A DNA stretch of 64,000 nucleotides from Clostridia bacterium (GTDB lineage: Bacteria > Bacillota > Clostridia > Oscillospirales > CAG-272), in NCBI GenBank assembly GCA_017399025.1, contig JAFQEK010000034.1, forward strand, positions 1 to 64,000. Direction: 5' to 3'. This document shows, one piece after another, positions 52,647 through 62,641 of the stretch (its first letter is position 1; every line of letters starts with the position of its first letter). The notes beneath the pieces were generated by a model. The model made no database searches and had not been told where the DNA came from. It saw only the letters and a list, made by a program, of their open reading frames with translations. Made by a program: the position numbers and the translations under genes.

Positions 52647-53461
52647 ACCAAAGCCTCCTCTGCATCTTCATCGCTGAAATGATTGAAAATCGCCATTGTA
52701 ACCAAAACAACAACCATCAAAAGAAGAGATGTTGCGGAACCACAGTTCAGATCATAGGAATTTCCAAGAAACTGTGTTTCAATCAGGTCGCCGATCAGAT
52801 AATTATTCACACCGCCGAGCATACCGCTGATAACGAATGTGCTGACTGCGGGAACAAAAACCATCGTCGTACCGGAAACAATACCCGGCATGCTGAGAGG
52901 AAGAATGACACGGTAAAGAGTAGAAAAGAAGCCTGCGCCCAGATCGCTCGCCGCTTCCAGAACACTCTTATCAATTTTTGTCATAACGGAATACAAGGGG
53001 AGAATCATAAAGGGAATATAGTTATATACCATACCTAACACCACCGCGCCGGAGGTATTGATCAATTTAACAGAAGAAAGACCGATTCCTGTCAGAAGCG
53101 TATTGACTACGCCGTTGTCTTCCAAAATCGCCTGCCATGCATAGGTGCGGAGAAGAAAGTTCATCCACATCGGAAGCATAATCAGCATGGACATCATCTT
53201 CTGACGTTCAAAGCTGAGTCTGGACATCGCAAACGCAAAGGGATATGCCAATACCAAACAAAGCACCGTTGCAATGGCAGCCAGAGAAATACTCTTTACC
53301 AGAGCGGGAATATATTTTACCGCCTGTTCCATATTAGAAACGGTAAAACTGCCTTCCGCATCGGTAAACGCAAAATAACCGATCAGAAACAGAGGGATAA
53401 TCGTAAAGAGAATCATCCATATGATATACGGATATGAGGTCCATTTCGCATTGAGTTTCAA
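52643..53461 (-). CDS. potB: Polyamine ABC transporter permease PotB
   Basis: The 272-residue protein has six membrane helices with the EAA loop [29 protein letters not shown] and the PotB-like [22 protein letters not shown] stretch. It overlaps potA and potC by 4 bp each, so the operon is translationally coupled. Confidence 0.94.
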   Translation of the reverse strand: MKLNAKWTSYPYIIWMILFTIIPLFLIGYFAFTDAEGSFTVSNMEQAVKYIPALVKSISLAAIATVLCLVLAYPFAFAMSRLSFERQKMMSMLIMLPMWMNFLLRTYAWQAILEDNGVVNTLLTGIGLSSVKLINTSGAVVLGMVYNYIPFMILPLYSVMTKIDKSVLEAASDLGAGFFSTLYRVILPLSMPGIVSGTTMVFVPAVSTFVISGMLGGVNNYLIGDLIETQFLGNSYDLNCGSATSLLLMVVVLVTMAIFNHFSDEDAEEALV

Positions 53462-54525
53462 TCCTTTTCACCTCCGTAAGGCACACTGCGGTGCATGATG
53501 TGAATATCCTCAGGTGTAATTTTTAAGCCGACCGTTGCACCTGCAGGGGTGAAATCCGTGGACTGTACACGCCATACAGTACCGTTGCAATCAACGTGCA
53601 TTTCATAATGAACACCCTTGAAAACAACCTGTTTCACAGTTCCGCAGAGAAATTCGCTTGTCGCGGGCGCAATATCCACGTCTTCGGGACGGACAACGAT
53701 ATCCACAGGTTCATCCTTGGCAAAACCGCCATCGACACATACATAATTTCTTCCTGCGAATTCGACAAGGAAATCCTTATGCATAATACCCGGAATGATA
53801 TTGCTCTCTCCGATAAAGCTTGCCGTAAATGCATTGGCTGGCTCGTTATAGATATCCTGGGGAGTACCGATCTGTTGGATGCGGCCTTCGTTCATAACGA
53901 CAACCGTATCGCTCATGGTCAAAGCTTCCTCCTGATCGTGTGTAACATAGACGAAAGTAATACCCAGGCTCTGCTGAATTTTTTTCAGTTCAATCTGCAT
54001 CTCCTTGCGGAGCTTCAAGTCCAAAGCGCCGAGCGGTTCATCCAGAAGCAATACATTCGGACGGTTCACGAGCGCACGCGCAATGGCAACGCGCTGCTGC
54101 TGACCGCCGGAAAGCAAATCCACACGGCGACTTTCAAAACCGGAAAGGTTCACAAGCGCGAGCATTTCTCTTACACGCTGAACAATCTCTTTTTCGGGTG
54201 TTTTCACCAAGCGGAGACCAAACGCAACATTTTCAAAAACATCAAGGTGAGGAAACAGAGCGTATTTCTGAAAAACCGTATTGACTTTACGTTTATACGG
54301 CGGTACATCGTTGATCTTTTTTCCAAGGAAAAGCACATCTCCCGAATCGGGCGTAACAAAACCGCCAATGATACGCAGAGTTGTTGTTTTTCCACAGCCG
54401 GACGGACCCAACAGGGTTATAAATTCCTTTTCGTGAATGTCAAGGTCAATGCCTTTCAAAATCTGATCGCCATCAAAGCTTTTCGCGATCTTCTTCAATT
54501 CGAATACTTTTTTGTTCTGGTTCAT
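53458..54525 (-). CDS. potA: Polyamine ABC transporter ATPase PotA
   Basis: The 355-residue ATPase powers polyamine uptake. It has Walker [10 protein letters not shown], signature [16 protein letters not shown], Walker [13 protein letters not shown] and the switch His in VTHDQEEAL. The C-terminal TOBE domain starts near residue 280. It is the first gene of potABCD. A 330-nt leader with two terminator hairpins precedes it, suggesting control by transcription attenuation. Confidence 0.95.
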   Translation of the reverse strand: MNQNKKVFELKKIAKSFDGDQILKGIDLDIHEKEFITLLGPSGCGKTTTLRIIGGFVTPDSGDVLFLGKKINDVPPYKRKVNTVFQKYALFPHLDVFENVAFGLRLVKTPEKEIVQRVREMLALVNLSGFESRRVDLLSGGQQQRVAIARALVNRPNVLLLDEPLGALDLKLRKEMQIELKKIQQSLGITFVYVTHDQEEALTMSDTVVVMNEGRIQQIGTPQDIYNEPANAFTASFIGESNIIPGIMHKDFLVEFAGRNYVCVDGGFAKDEPVDIVVRPEDVDIAPATSEFLCGTVKQVVFKGVHYEMHVDCNGTVWRVQSTDFTPAGATVGLKITPEDIHIMHRSVPYGGEKD

Positions 54526-54546
54526 TTTTTAGTCCTTCCCTGTACA

Positions 54547-54587
54547 AAATGAAAAGCGAATATTCGCGAAGCATCCGAATACTCCGC
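54547..54587 (-). terminator. Attenuator-like terminator before potA
   Basis: An 11-bp stem with one bulge and a 7-9 nt loop is followed by TTTTCATTTT on the minus strand. Confidence 0.6.
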
Positions 54588-54752
54588 GCGCTTTTTGAAT
54601 TCGTGCGCCACCCGCCCTTGCCCAAGGGACCGACTACGCACAGGACGATGAAAACCCGTCAAGCCTAATCGCGGATCATAGCCGCTTTCCTTTATTCCGC
54701 AAAACGCATGTTTCGATCATCTGAATTTTCGAAAAACAAACATCCGCAGATT

Positions 54753-54785
54753 AAAAAATGCACGAAAAAAATTTTTCCGTGCATT
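54753..54785 (-). terminator. Early terminator in the potABCD leader
   Basis: The stem AATGCACG/CGTGCATT is followed by TTTTTT on the minus strand, about 70 nt after the transcript start. It would give a short RNA of about 100 nt unless bypassed. Confidence 0.7.
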
Positions 54786-54859
54786 GAAAAGTGCCGTGAA
54801 CAATATCAAAAAATCATTTTGAAAAGAACCTTCGGGAAAGGTCCCAAATCCACGATTGC

Positions 54860-54888
54860 ATTATAACAGATATTCTTATAAATTGCAA
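54860..54888 (-). promoter_or_regulatory. Promoter of the potABCD operon
   Basis: On the minus strand TTGCAA (54883-54888) and TATAAT (54860-54865) are separated by 17 bp. Confidence 0.7.
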
Positions 54889-55025
54889 TATTTTTTTTGA
54901 AATTTCAATCAAAAATCTTTGAATTTCTTGTTTTTTTCAAGAAAATACTGCAAAAAAGCATATTTTGAACCGATTGCTTTATTTCTTTTGAAAAATCTCC
55001 CAATTTCTTTGTCCGATCATTTCCC

Positions 55026-57443
55026 TTATCTTCTTCCTTTTGCCTTCGTGATTCTCAGAAAAGCAACGGTCATATCATCCATCCGAACGGAAAAATCCGA
55101 AGAATATGTCAGAACCTTATCCGCCAACGCTTCCAGATCATCGGTCCATTCCCGTACGATCAAATCCGAAAAACGTTCGGCATCCTCTCCGTCGGGCACA
55201 TCGGAATCGGACACAATACCGTCCGAGCAAAGAATAATCACATCACCGTCACAAAGCTCAAAATCCGTATGTTCTGCTGAAACCTGAGGCAAAATTCCGA
55301 TTGGAAAACTTCCCGCTGAAATCTTATAAAGATGACCGTCTCGCATAATGAAAGAAGGAATTGCACCGCTTTTCAGAAAAGATGCCACACCGAACACCAG
55401 ATCTATTTCACAAATATCCACCGTAGCAAAGCACTCTGTATTGCGGGAACAAAGCAAATTGTTCAGCATTTCCAATGTGGTTGATTTCGGGTTTCCGCAC
55501 ACAAGCATTTTTTCCAGGAAAACACGGCAAAGCTTGGAAGTCAAAGCTGCTTCCTCTCCGCTTCCCATACCATCGCACAAAAAGCAATAAAAATAGTCAT
55601 CTCCGCTTGTAGCGCAGGCAATACTGTCACCGCACACGATCTCTCCCTTTTTAGGAGCTTGCTTCATAACTGCTTCCACCTCGTACAAAGGCAAGGTTTC
55701 CAATGTAAACGCACTTTTTCCTTCTTCCAAAACAAATTGCGGATTCCCGAAGCGTATAGCACATACGTTTTCACAAATCAAACGGATATCTTTGGAATGA
55801 AGTTCTGTTTTTGCAATTGCATCGCCCGTAACAATAACTGTTTTTTTCCGATCTCCGCAAACCAAAACATGCTCCGCGCGCAGTCCAGCCCGATAAAATG
55901 CTTTCCGAAGCCGATCGGAAAGTGCCCTGTCAGCAGGAATTTTCATTTTTCCCCGTACAGCAATATCCGCAAAAATTTCAGACATGATTCCGTAATCCAA
56001 AGCGAACACTTTCGTCTTATCGTCGCGAATGGCATCCTCGATCATTCCCGCAGACAACGCATTCATTTCCAACGCCAGCTCTTCCAAATGCGGACAGCGT
56101 ATGCGTGTGATTTCATACAGACGTTCCCGATCCATCTTCATCCCCGAAATCAATCCGGAAGCAAGCTTTGCAGATATTTTATCCGATTCAAGTTCCGAAA
56201 TACCTTTACAGGTATTTTCGTTCGGACAATCCCTGCAATAAGCTTCCCAGATCGCAAGACTGTTTTCCGTCAGTTTTTCGGGACACGGTCGACGAAAACG
56301 TTCGGATAAACCCTGCACCATACAGGAAAGAGAATCCATCGCTTTTGAAAGACCGAGCATCCGTTTTTCCATCTCCGTTTCACGCTGTTTTGTCCATAAA
56401 ACAGCCGCCGTATTTTCTTTTTCGGGCATAAAAGAAAATTCGGGAAAACGATCTCTCGGCAAAAGCCTGAGCATGGCAAACAATGTAACAATCAGTGTTA
56501 CAGAGGAAAGTTCCGGTAAAATTTCCATCATAGAATCCGCAGTCCCGAAATACAAAACACTGCAAACCGTAACCAAAAGCGCCCCCATGCCTCCAAACAA
56601 CACATAAGAATCCGCAAAAATTCCCGCTACCAGTCCCGCCAAAGCAAATACTGGTCCGAAAAATCCGCCGCTGACCGTTCCGCAGATCAATCCGATAAAA
56701 GCACTTCTGGTCGGCACACCCAAAAATCCCGCATACAGCGTAACTGCAAAAGAAACGGCAAGTCCAACAGAAAAACTGCCGATGGCAAACGGTGCGCATC
56801 CGAACGCAACAGAAAAACAAAGTGCACCGAATCCCGCTTCAAAAACAGGACTGTGCCGATATTCTTCATCAAAAAAGAAACTGAACAGCAATGTAAATGC
56901 AACCGAAATTCCTGTAAAAATCACTGCGCGCAACATTCCGTAAGGCGTTACACCGACATAAATCGCTTCAACCAAAGAAATGCCGAAAACAAAAACCGCG
57001 CATAACAGCATTTTCATGGAAACCGTATCGGGAAGGTAGCCCAAACGGGAAATATTGCGTTTTCCAAATATAATGACATTCAAAACCAAACGGCAAGCAA
57101 GAAGAGATATTGTGCAAATAATGGGTAAAAGCAAATTCTCACCTTTTGAATACAAATAAACCGTCCGGACAAGAATGCCGAGCATGGCAGCGACCGTATT
57201 CTTCGGAAGCGCTGCAATCAGCGCACATCCCAAAGGATATGTATTCATAGGAATTTCGGTACCGCTGAATACAAAACCAAACAAAAAAGCAATTCCTGCC
57301 GAAAGAATCGTTCCGAACTGAGTTTTCTTTTGGAATGGTTTTTCGCTTTCCTGTGCAGGAGGAACAGACCGTTCCGTAATCACCTGCATTTCTTTTTTGA
57401 CGGTAGCTTGCGTATTTTTTTCTTCTAATTTTTCGTCTGTCAT
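55026..57443 (-). CDS. spoIIE: Stage II sporulation protein E (PP2C phosphatase)
   Basis: The 805-residue protein has about ten N-terminal membrane helices (to about residue 320), a linker for FtsZ interaction and a C-terminal PP2C domain with CDGMGSGEEA and ILCSDGIVSD, the metal-binding aspartates. It dephosphorylates SpoIIAA to free sigma-F in the forespore. The start is the ATG behind AAAGGAAAGGAG; a frame extension upstream runs through the promoter. The promoter carries a Spo0A-box-like site. Confidence 0.94.
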   Translation of the reverse strand: MTDEKLEEKNTQATVKKEMQVITERSVPPAQESEKPFQKKTQFGTILSAGIAFLFGFVFSGTEIPMNTYPLGCALIAALPKNTVAAMLGILVRTVYLYSKGENLLLPIICTISLLACRLVLNVIIFGKRNISRLGYLPDTVSMKMLLCAVFVFGISLVEAIYVGVTPYGMLRAVIFTGISVAFTLLFSFFFDEEYRHSPVFEAGFGALCFSVAFGCAPFAIGSFSVGLAVSFAVTLYAGFLGVPTRSAFIGLICGTVSGGFFGPVFALAGLVAGIFADSYVLFGGMGALLVTVCSVLYFGTADSMMEILPELSSVTLIVTLFAMLRLLPRDRFPEFSFMPEKENTAAVLWTKQRETEMEKRMLGLSKAMDSLSCMVQGLSERFRRPCPEKLTENSLAIWEAYCRDCPNENTCKGISELESDKISAKLASGLISGMKMDRERLYEITRIRCPHLEELALEMNALSAGMIEDAIRDDKTKVFALDYGIMSEIFADIAVRGKMKIPADRALSDRLRKAFYRAGLRAEHVLVCGDRKKTVIVTGDAIAKTELHSKDIRLICENVCAIRFGNPQFVLEEGKSAFTLETLPLYEVEAVMKQAPKKGEIVCGDSIACATSGDDYFYCFLCDGMGSGEEAALTSKLCRVFLEKMLVCGNPKSTTLEMLNNLLCSRNTECFATVDICEIDLVFGVASFLKSGAIPSFIMRDGHLYKISAGSFPIGILPQVSAEHTDFELCDGDVIILCSDGIVSDSDVPDGEDAERFSDLIVREWTDDLEALADKVLTYSSDFSVRMDDMTVAFLRITKAKGRR

Positions 57444-57481
57444 TTTTAATCTCCTTTCCTTTACCATAACCGTATATATAC

Positions 57482-57528
57482 AGCATACAGGAAAAGAGAT
57501 GAAAAGTATGTCATTTCCGCTTGTCGTA
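57482..57528 (-). promoter_or_regulatory. Candidate Spo0A-dependent spoIIE promoter
   Basis: On the minus strand ATGACA (57509-57514) and TATGCT (57482-57487) are separated by 21 bp. In Bacillus, the spoIIE and spoIIG promoters also have unusually long spacers of 21-22 bp and need Spo0A. A 0A-box-like TTGTCGTA (57521-57528, consensus TTGTCGAA) lies just upstream of the -35. A 17-bp-spaced alternative (TTTTCA/TGTATA) exists, so the assignment is tentative. Confidence 0.5.
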
Positions 57529-57605
57529 TTCGATAAGTTTTTGCATCTGTACAAAAGAAAATGCAAATTTTTATCCGATATCCTAAAAATTTCTTTGATT
57601 TTAGC

Positions 57606-57637
57606 AAAAGCTCGATTTCCTTTTCGGGAAACCGAGC
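57606..57637 (-). terminator. Terminator of the hprK-yybS-gdpP operon
   Basis: The stem GCTCGGTTTCC/GGAAATCGAGC is followed by TTTT on the minus strand, 27 bp after gdpP. Confidence 0.8.
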
Positions 57638-57663
57638 CTCTGAGAAAGCTATGGAATTTTACA

Positions 57664-59718
57664 TCAAATCACATAATGATTTTCAACAAAATATTCATCA
57701 ATAGCCGAATACAACAATTTTTCCGCCCCTGTAATGGTCGTATTTTTGACTTGCGCGCCCGCAGAGTCAAAATGTCCGCCGCCTCCCAATTTTTCCAGAA
57801 TCAACTGTACATTGATTTTTCCCTGAGAACGTGCGGAAATATGTACGCTGTCTCCGATCCGGCAAAGCGCAAAACTCGCTTTGACTCCCGACACATTCAA
57901 AAGACGGTCTGCCGCTCGGGAAGCATTGACTCTGGCAATTGGAGGATTATCTTCATTGCGGTTGACCGCAAGCGCAATGGAAGCTTTATGAATGGTAACA
58001 TTGGTTTCAAAGCTTGCTTCCGAGCGGAAGTCTTCCAATTCCATATTGAAGAACGCTTTCGCATCGAGGGGATTTGCGCCTTCCCCGCGCAAATACATCG
58101 CGGAAGAAAATGTTCTTGTACCGGTATTGTGCGTGAAATTCTTGGTATCCAGAAAAATGCCCGCCAAAAGAAAATCCGCTTCGATTTTAGGCAATGTTTT
58201 CAAAGGTATGATTTGTTCCAAAAATTCGCAAAGCAATTCCGATGCTGAACTTGCGGAAGGTTCGATATAAGAAATTTTGGGTTGAATCTTAAACTCCGCA
58301 GTCTTTCTGTGATGGTCGATCACCACGATATCACTGACTGTATTCACAACGTCAGGTGCTTCGCAATAATCAATATTATTTACATCCACAACAACTGCAA
58401 GCGTTCCGCTGCGAATCAGATCCTGCGCTTCCGTTTTATCCACAAATACGTTTTCATACTCCGGATTTCCCGAAATTTTCCGGAAGCAGGGCGCCAGTGC
58501 TTTCGTGGTTTTATCACAAACGATAAACGCTTTTACACCGCAAAATTTCGCCAGACGCAAAATTGCAATACAGGAAGCAAAAGCATCGAAATCAGGATAT
58601 TTATGTCCCATAACGATCACATTGTCCGCAGAGGAAATCAAAGCAAGCAATTCATTGGCAATCACACGGGCACGAACCTTATCCTGTTTCTGAACGGTTT
58701 TGGTTTTGCCGCCGTAAAAATCGAATTTGCCCGGACTTTTGACAACCACCTGGTCGCCACCCCTTTGAAGTGCCATGTCCAGAGCCGATTGTGTTGCGCG
58801 TTCTTTTTCGTATAAACTGCCCTTGATCTTCGCAATACCCATAGAAAGCGTTACGGGAAGAGCCGTTGCTCCCACTCGGATTTCGCGAACTTCATCCAAG
58901 ACAGAAAATCTGTCCTTCTCAAATGTAGCAAGATGTTCCGCTTCAAAAACAAGCAGAAATTTATTGTGTCCATAATTGCGCACAATGCCGCCAACCTTTT
59001 CCATAGAACGGCGCAGAATATTTTCCACATCCCTTGTCGTATCAGAATAAAGTTCCTGAACATACTGTGTCAATTCATCAAGGTTATCAATCATCGCATA
59101 TGCGATAATCGGATCTTCATTCATCAAACGTTGATTCAGATTTTTGATTTCCGTAACGTCTTCAAAAATAATGGTATAATAGATCTTATTTTTAGAAGAG
59201 GACTGATAGCTTCTTGCGCAAAAAACGATATCGTTTTGCTCATCCGCAATGCCGCTATCCGGAAGAAAAGAAACCTCCATTCCTTCCTCACCCTTTTGTA
59301 TAATCGCTTCGATCGTCGCATTGCAAATCGCATCGATATATTTTCCGCATAGAACCCCATGCGATTTATATCCGGCAAGCAATATTTCATTATACCAGAT
59401 AATCTTTCCTTTTTCATCGCAAATCAAAACAGGCATATGAAGACTTTGAACAAAACCGAATGAAATCGTTCCGAATACTGATGTCTTGATATCCGCGAGA
59501 TTGCCTTTTGTCATCCGGTTACGAATAATGGAAATGACGGCAACCCAAAGCAAGAAAAACAGATAGATCCCCAATGCACCGTATATAATCTTTGCGGGGG
59601 AAATTTCCGTTTCCATCATCAATATTGCAGAAATTCCCAACACAATCACGGCAAATGCCGCACAAACAATGGTTGCGACCGGTACACGCCGTTTTGTTTT
59701 TTTATAATTTTCAGGCAT
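57664..59718 (-). CDS. gdpP: GdpP/YybT-family c-di-AMP phosphodiesterase
   Basis: The 684-residue protein hydrolyses c-di-AMP. It has two N-terminal membrane helices (about 15-65), a PAS-like domain, a degenerate GGDEF domain (residues about 190-330) and a DHH-DHHA1 module with MGHKYPDFDAFAS, VDVNNIDYCE, VVIDHHRKT and GGGGHFDSAG. Metal-binding Asp and His residues are intact. The start is the ATG behind GGAAAGGA; the longer frame starts without a ribosome binding site. It follows yybS, as in Bacillus. It links to osmotic and cell-wall control. Confidence 0.94.
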   Translation of the reverse strand: MPENYKKTKRRVPVATIVCAAFAVIVLGISAILMMETEISPAKIIYGALGIYLFFLLWVAVISIIRNRMTKGNLADIKTSVFGTISFGFVQSLHMPVLICDEKGKIIWYNEILLAGYKSHGVLCGKYIDAICNATIEAIIQKGEEGMEVSFLPDSGIADEQNDIVFCARSYQSSSKNKIYYTIIFEDVTEIKNLNQRLMNEDPIIAYAMIDNLDELTQYVQELYSDTTRDVENILRRSMEKVGGIVRNYGHNKFLLVFEAEHLATFEKDRFSVLDEVREIRVGATALPVTLSMGIAKIKGSLYEKERATQSALDMALQRGGDQVVVKSPGKFDFYGGKTKTVQKQDKVRARVIANELLALISSADNVIVMGHKYPDFDAFASCIAILRLAKFCGVKAFIVCDKTTKALAPCFRKISGNPEYENVFVDKTEAQDLIRSGTLAVVVDVNNIDYCEAPDVVNTVSDIVVIDHHRKTAEFKIQPKISYIEPSASSASELLCEFLEQIIPLKTLPKIEADFLLAGIFLDTKNFTHNTGTRTFSSAMYLRGEGANPLDAKAFFNMELEDFRSEASFETNVTIHKASIALAVNRNEDNPPIARVNASRAADRLLNVSGVKASFALCRIGDSVHISARSQGKINVQLILEKLGGGGHFDSAGAQVKNTTITGAEKLLYSAIDEYFVENHYVI

Positions 59719-59761
59719 GACAATTCCTTTCCGATTGAATATTTTTATTGTGCGGAAGACT

Positions 59762-60847
59762 TTATTGTTTTTCCTTGAAGCGAGGACCTCCCGATTCCAT
59801 CGAACGGGAAAGAGAGACATCCTGCGCTCCCATAAACGTCAGCATAAATATGCCGAATGTCAGAACCGCATCCGGAATGAAAAAGCAACCTGCACCTAAA
59901 AGTATGAGAACAAAAACCGTTCTTCTGCGCAGCTGCGGATGCTTTAACCTCAATTTCAGACTGCGGAATCCGCAGGCAATCATGACAGGCATAAGTGCAA
60001 TCCAGAAGTTGGTAATGATAATGGCAAATGAAGATGTTGAAGTAAAAAATGAAGTAATAATATAAACCGTTGTAATCAAAATATAGATCACACAAGAAAT
60101 CTGCGTGGGGTACAAATACCAATGTGCTTCCGGCAAAACCGCATCATAACGCATGAGACGGACCGTTTTTTCAAAAGAAACCGTACCGATATATCCCATC
60201 ACCTGCACAAGGAAAACAAAGATACCCGGTAAAATCAATTGCAACCAATCCACATAAGCCATCATCGAATGCAGGCTTACTTCCAGAAGTTTTTCCTTTG
60301 TAATGTCATATTTTGCGTAATTGGCAAGTATCTCTTCGGGAAGAGAATCCACCGATTGTCTGATAATTTCAGAAAAAGAAGTCTTTATCGAATCAAAGAA
60401 TGCATTAAGTTTGGAAAACAATGCAGAGATTTCCAAAGAATTTCCCTCCGCGGCATAAAGTACAGCCATTACAATCAGATAACCTGCCGTAACAATAAAG
60501 CTTACCAAAATCACGGCGGACGTTTTTGTGCTCTTTTTCCGAATCGCAAAAGTAAGCAACAGCGCGCCTCCGATGATCACAACACCAAACAGTGAGAGCA
60601 TAAGAGAGCCTTTGCTTGTAAAAAAGATAATTGCCAATAAAGCTGCCGCATCCAAAACGAATACCGCTTTTTCACAAGTCATGTAAATCACGGAAAGGAT
60701 GCCGATCAGCGACATAAAAAGCACATGTCCGATGATATGCGTTCCGTATTCAATATCCGTTGCAGATAAAACAGCAACCACGCAAAGCATTACCGTCAAA
60801 CCCAACGCACGCAGATCGAACTTGTTTTTCATTTGTTTTTTATCCAT
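59762..60847 (-). CDS. YybS-like membrane protein (DUF2232)
   Basis: The 361-residue protein has about eight membrane helices and a charged N-terminus. Its position directly before gdpP and its hydrophobic layout fit YybS/DUF2232. Its role is unknown, although the conserved link to GdpP suggests a part in c-di-AMP signalling. It follows hprK after 21 bp. Confidence 0.75.
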   Translation of the reverse strand: MDKKQMKNKFDLRALGLTVMLCVVAVLSATDIEYGTHIIGHVLFMSLIGILSVIYMTCEKAVFVLDAAALLAIIFFTSKGSLMLSLFGVVIIGGALLLTFAIRKKSTKTSAVILVSFIVTAGYLIVMAVLYAAEGNSLEISALFSKLNAFFDSIKTSFSEIIRQSVDSLPEEILANYAKYDITKEKLLEVSLHSMMAYVDWLQLILPGIFVFLVQVMGYIGTVSFEKTVRLMRYDAVLPEAHWYLYPTQISCVIYILITTVYIITSFFTSTSSFAIIITNFWIALMPVMIACGFRSLKLRLKHPQLRRRTVFVLILLGAGCFFIPDAVLTFGIFMLTFMGAQDVSLSRSMESGGPRFKEKQ

Positions 60848-60868
60848 AAAAATATCCTTACTAAATGA

Positions 60869-61828
60869 TTAATCCTCTTCTTTGGGAGCAAACATCTGCT
60901 CCATCATTCTTTGATTGAATTCTTCGGCAGTATTGTAACCCATCTTTCTCTGACGGTTATTCATTGCCGCAATTTCCAGAATAATAGCAAGATTTCGTCC
61001 CGGACGAACGGGAATGGTTGTCGTAGGCACATCAATTCCCAAAATATTTGTTGTTTCCTGTGTCAATCCGATACGGTCATATATTTTATTCTTATCCCAA
61101 GGCTCGAATTTTATAATCATATCCACTTTTTCACTTGCTTTGACAGAACCCATACCGAAAATACGGCGGACATCCACAATACCGATACCGCGAAGCTCAA
61201 CAAAATAGCGAATGATTTCCGGAGCCGTACCGACAAGCGTTTTTGCGGAAACCTTTTTAATCTCCACCGCATCGTCCGCTATCAGTCGATGGCCGCGCTT
61301 AACAAGCTCAATTGCCGTTTCGCTTTTACCGACACCGCTTTCACCCAAAATCAAAATACCTTCGCCGTATACCTCCACAAACACACCATGTCTGGTAATG
61401 CGGGGCGCCAGATGAATATTCAAAGAAGCAATCAATGCTGCCTGGAATGCAGAGGTTGTTTCTTTTGTGCGGAGAAGCGCAATATTGTATTTTTTTACAA
61501 CCGCCCATATTTCATCAAAAACACTCAGATTGGTCGTAATGATAATCACGGGAGGACGATGAACAGCAAACTGTTCCATTCGGTAAAGTCTTTCACTCTT
61601 AGAAAGCGATGCAATATACTGATGCTCTGCATTTCCGATCAATTGAACACGGTTATGGTCAAAAAATTCAAAGAAACCCGATAATGCAAGTCCGGGTCGG
61701 TTGACCTCCGGCTGTGTAATTTTAATTTTTCTTCCTTCGGGTATGTATAAAGCTTCCAGCTTAAATTCCTCAATCAAGGTTTTCAGCGTTACACTGTATT
61801 CTCCGTTACCTGATCTGAAATCATCCAT
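60869..61828 (-). CDS. hprK: HPr kinase/phosphorylase
   Basis: The 319-residue bifunctional enzyme phosphorylates and dephosphorylates Ser46 of HPr for carbon catabolite control. Walker A is GESGVGKS (about residues 162-169), with the family His at 147 and the signature ELRGIGIVDVRRIFGMGSV near 212-230. Its N-terminal domain is complete. In many Clostridia hprK lies with murB and rapZ; here it heads an operon with yybS and gdpP. Confidence 0.96.
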   Translation of the reverse strand: MDDFRSGNGEYSVTLKTLIEEFKLEALYIPEGRKIKITQPEVNRPGLALSGFFEFFDHNRVQLIGNAEHQYIASLSKSERLYRMEQFAVHRPPVIIITTNLSVFDEIWAVVKKYNIALLRTKETTSAFQAALIASLNIHLAPRITRHGVFVEVYGEGILILGESGVGKSETAIELVKRGHRLIADDAVEIKKVSAKTLVGTAPEIIRYFVELRGIGIVDVRRIFGMGSVKASEKVDMIIKFEPWDKNKIYDRIGLTQETTNILGIDVPTTTIPVRPGRNLAIILEIAAMNNRQRKMGYNTAEEFNQRMMEQMFAPKEED

Positions 61829-61888
61829 AAATAAGTTCTCCTTTCAAAAATCACCTGTTAAAAACAAATAAATAAATATACACTTTAT

Positions 61889-61917
61889 ATTATAACGCAA
61901 AACGGAAATTTTTTCAA
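61889..61917 (-). promoter_or_regulatory. Promoter of the hprK operon
   Basis: On the minus strand TTGAAA (61912-61917) and TATAAT (61889-61894) are separated by 17 bp. Confidence 0.75.
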
Positions 61918-61993
61918 TAAATATTTTCACAATTTACATAAATAATATAAATAAACCCTACTTTATTCATATTATTTGAAAGGACGATGCTTT

Positions 61994-62641
61994 TTGGCTG
62001 TTATTTTCATTCGAACCATCCTCATTTATATCCTTTTGCTTGCCGTTATGCGCATTTCAGGCAAAAGGCAAATAGGAGAAATTCAAATTTCCGAATTGGT
62101 AACTACTTTTCTGCTCTCTGATATTGCCTCTTATCCTTTAACCAATCCTGGAATTCCGCTTCTGAATGCCGTGATTCCGATTTTCACCATCATTCCTCTT
62201 GAAATTATTTTGTCCTTTTTAACGACAAAATGTGCACGTTTGAAAAATCTGCTTGACGGCAAACCGAGTATTGTCATTCTTCACGGAAAAATTCAAAAAA
62301 AAGAATTGGAACGCATGCGGCTTTCCATGGATGATTTGCTGTGCGAATTACGATTAAAAAGCATTTCTTCCGTTGATGACGTGGACTATGCGATTTTAGA
62401 ACAAAACGGTCAAATCTCTGTTTTCCCGAAAAGTCAGGAACCTCTTTCCCATGCTTTGATTATTGACGGCACATTGAATACAAAGCTTTTGAAACAAATC
62501 GGAAAAAACAAACATTGGCTTCATGAAATTTTACAATCCCGAAACATTCGGGAATACAGAGATATATTCCTGCTTTCCGTAACCGACAGCGGTGATATTA
62601 CACTGATCAAACAAGAACAAACCAAAGGAGATTCCCCGTGA
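61994..62641 (+). CDS. DUF421 membrane protein (YetF/YcaP type)
   Basis: The 215-residue protein has three membrane helices, including LAVMRISGKRQIGEIQISELVTTFLLSDIASYP, the DUF421 signature, and a C-terminal cytoplasmic domain with DGKPSIVILHGKIQKKELERMRLSMDDLLCELR. The start is a TTG eight bases after AAAGGA; a further TTG six codons upstream lacks a ribosome binding site. It overlaps the DUF4363 gene by 4 bp. In Clostridia the pair is often sporulation-linked. Confidence 0.88.
   Translation: MAVIFIRTILIYILLLAVMRISGKRQIGEIQISELVTTFLLSDIASYPLTNPGIPLLNAVIPIFTIIPLEIILSFLTTKCARLKNLLDGKPSIVILHGKIQKKELERMRLSMDDLLCELRLKSISSVDDVDYAILEQNGQISVFPKSQEPLSHALIIDGTLNTKLLKQIGKNKHWLHEILQSRNIREYRDIFLLSVTDSGDITLIKQEQTKGDSP

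Larger units (their letters stand above)
54526..54853 (-). promoter_or_regulatory. Structured, probably attenuated leader of potABCD
   Basis: The leader runs about 330 nt from the promoter. Going downstream it holds an intrinsic terminator (54753-54785), a stem GCGGA/TCCGC (54671-54675 with 54696-54700), GACG/CGTC (54644-54660), then GTGCG/CGCAC closing a hairpin arm (54603-54641) that contains CCCTT/AAGGG (54615-54628). A second terminator-like stem, GCGGAGTATTCG with CGAATATTCGC and a TTTTCATTTT tail, lies at 54547-54587, some 20 nt before the potA ribosome binding site. I recognise no known riboswitch. Ligand control by a polyamine or guanidine-like compound is inference. Confidence 0.55.

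Noticed and set aside
54526-54853. A guanidine (ykkC) or preQ1 riboswitch in the potABCD leader
   Set aside because: The conserved ykkC segments and the compact preQ1 pseudoknot pattern are not present.
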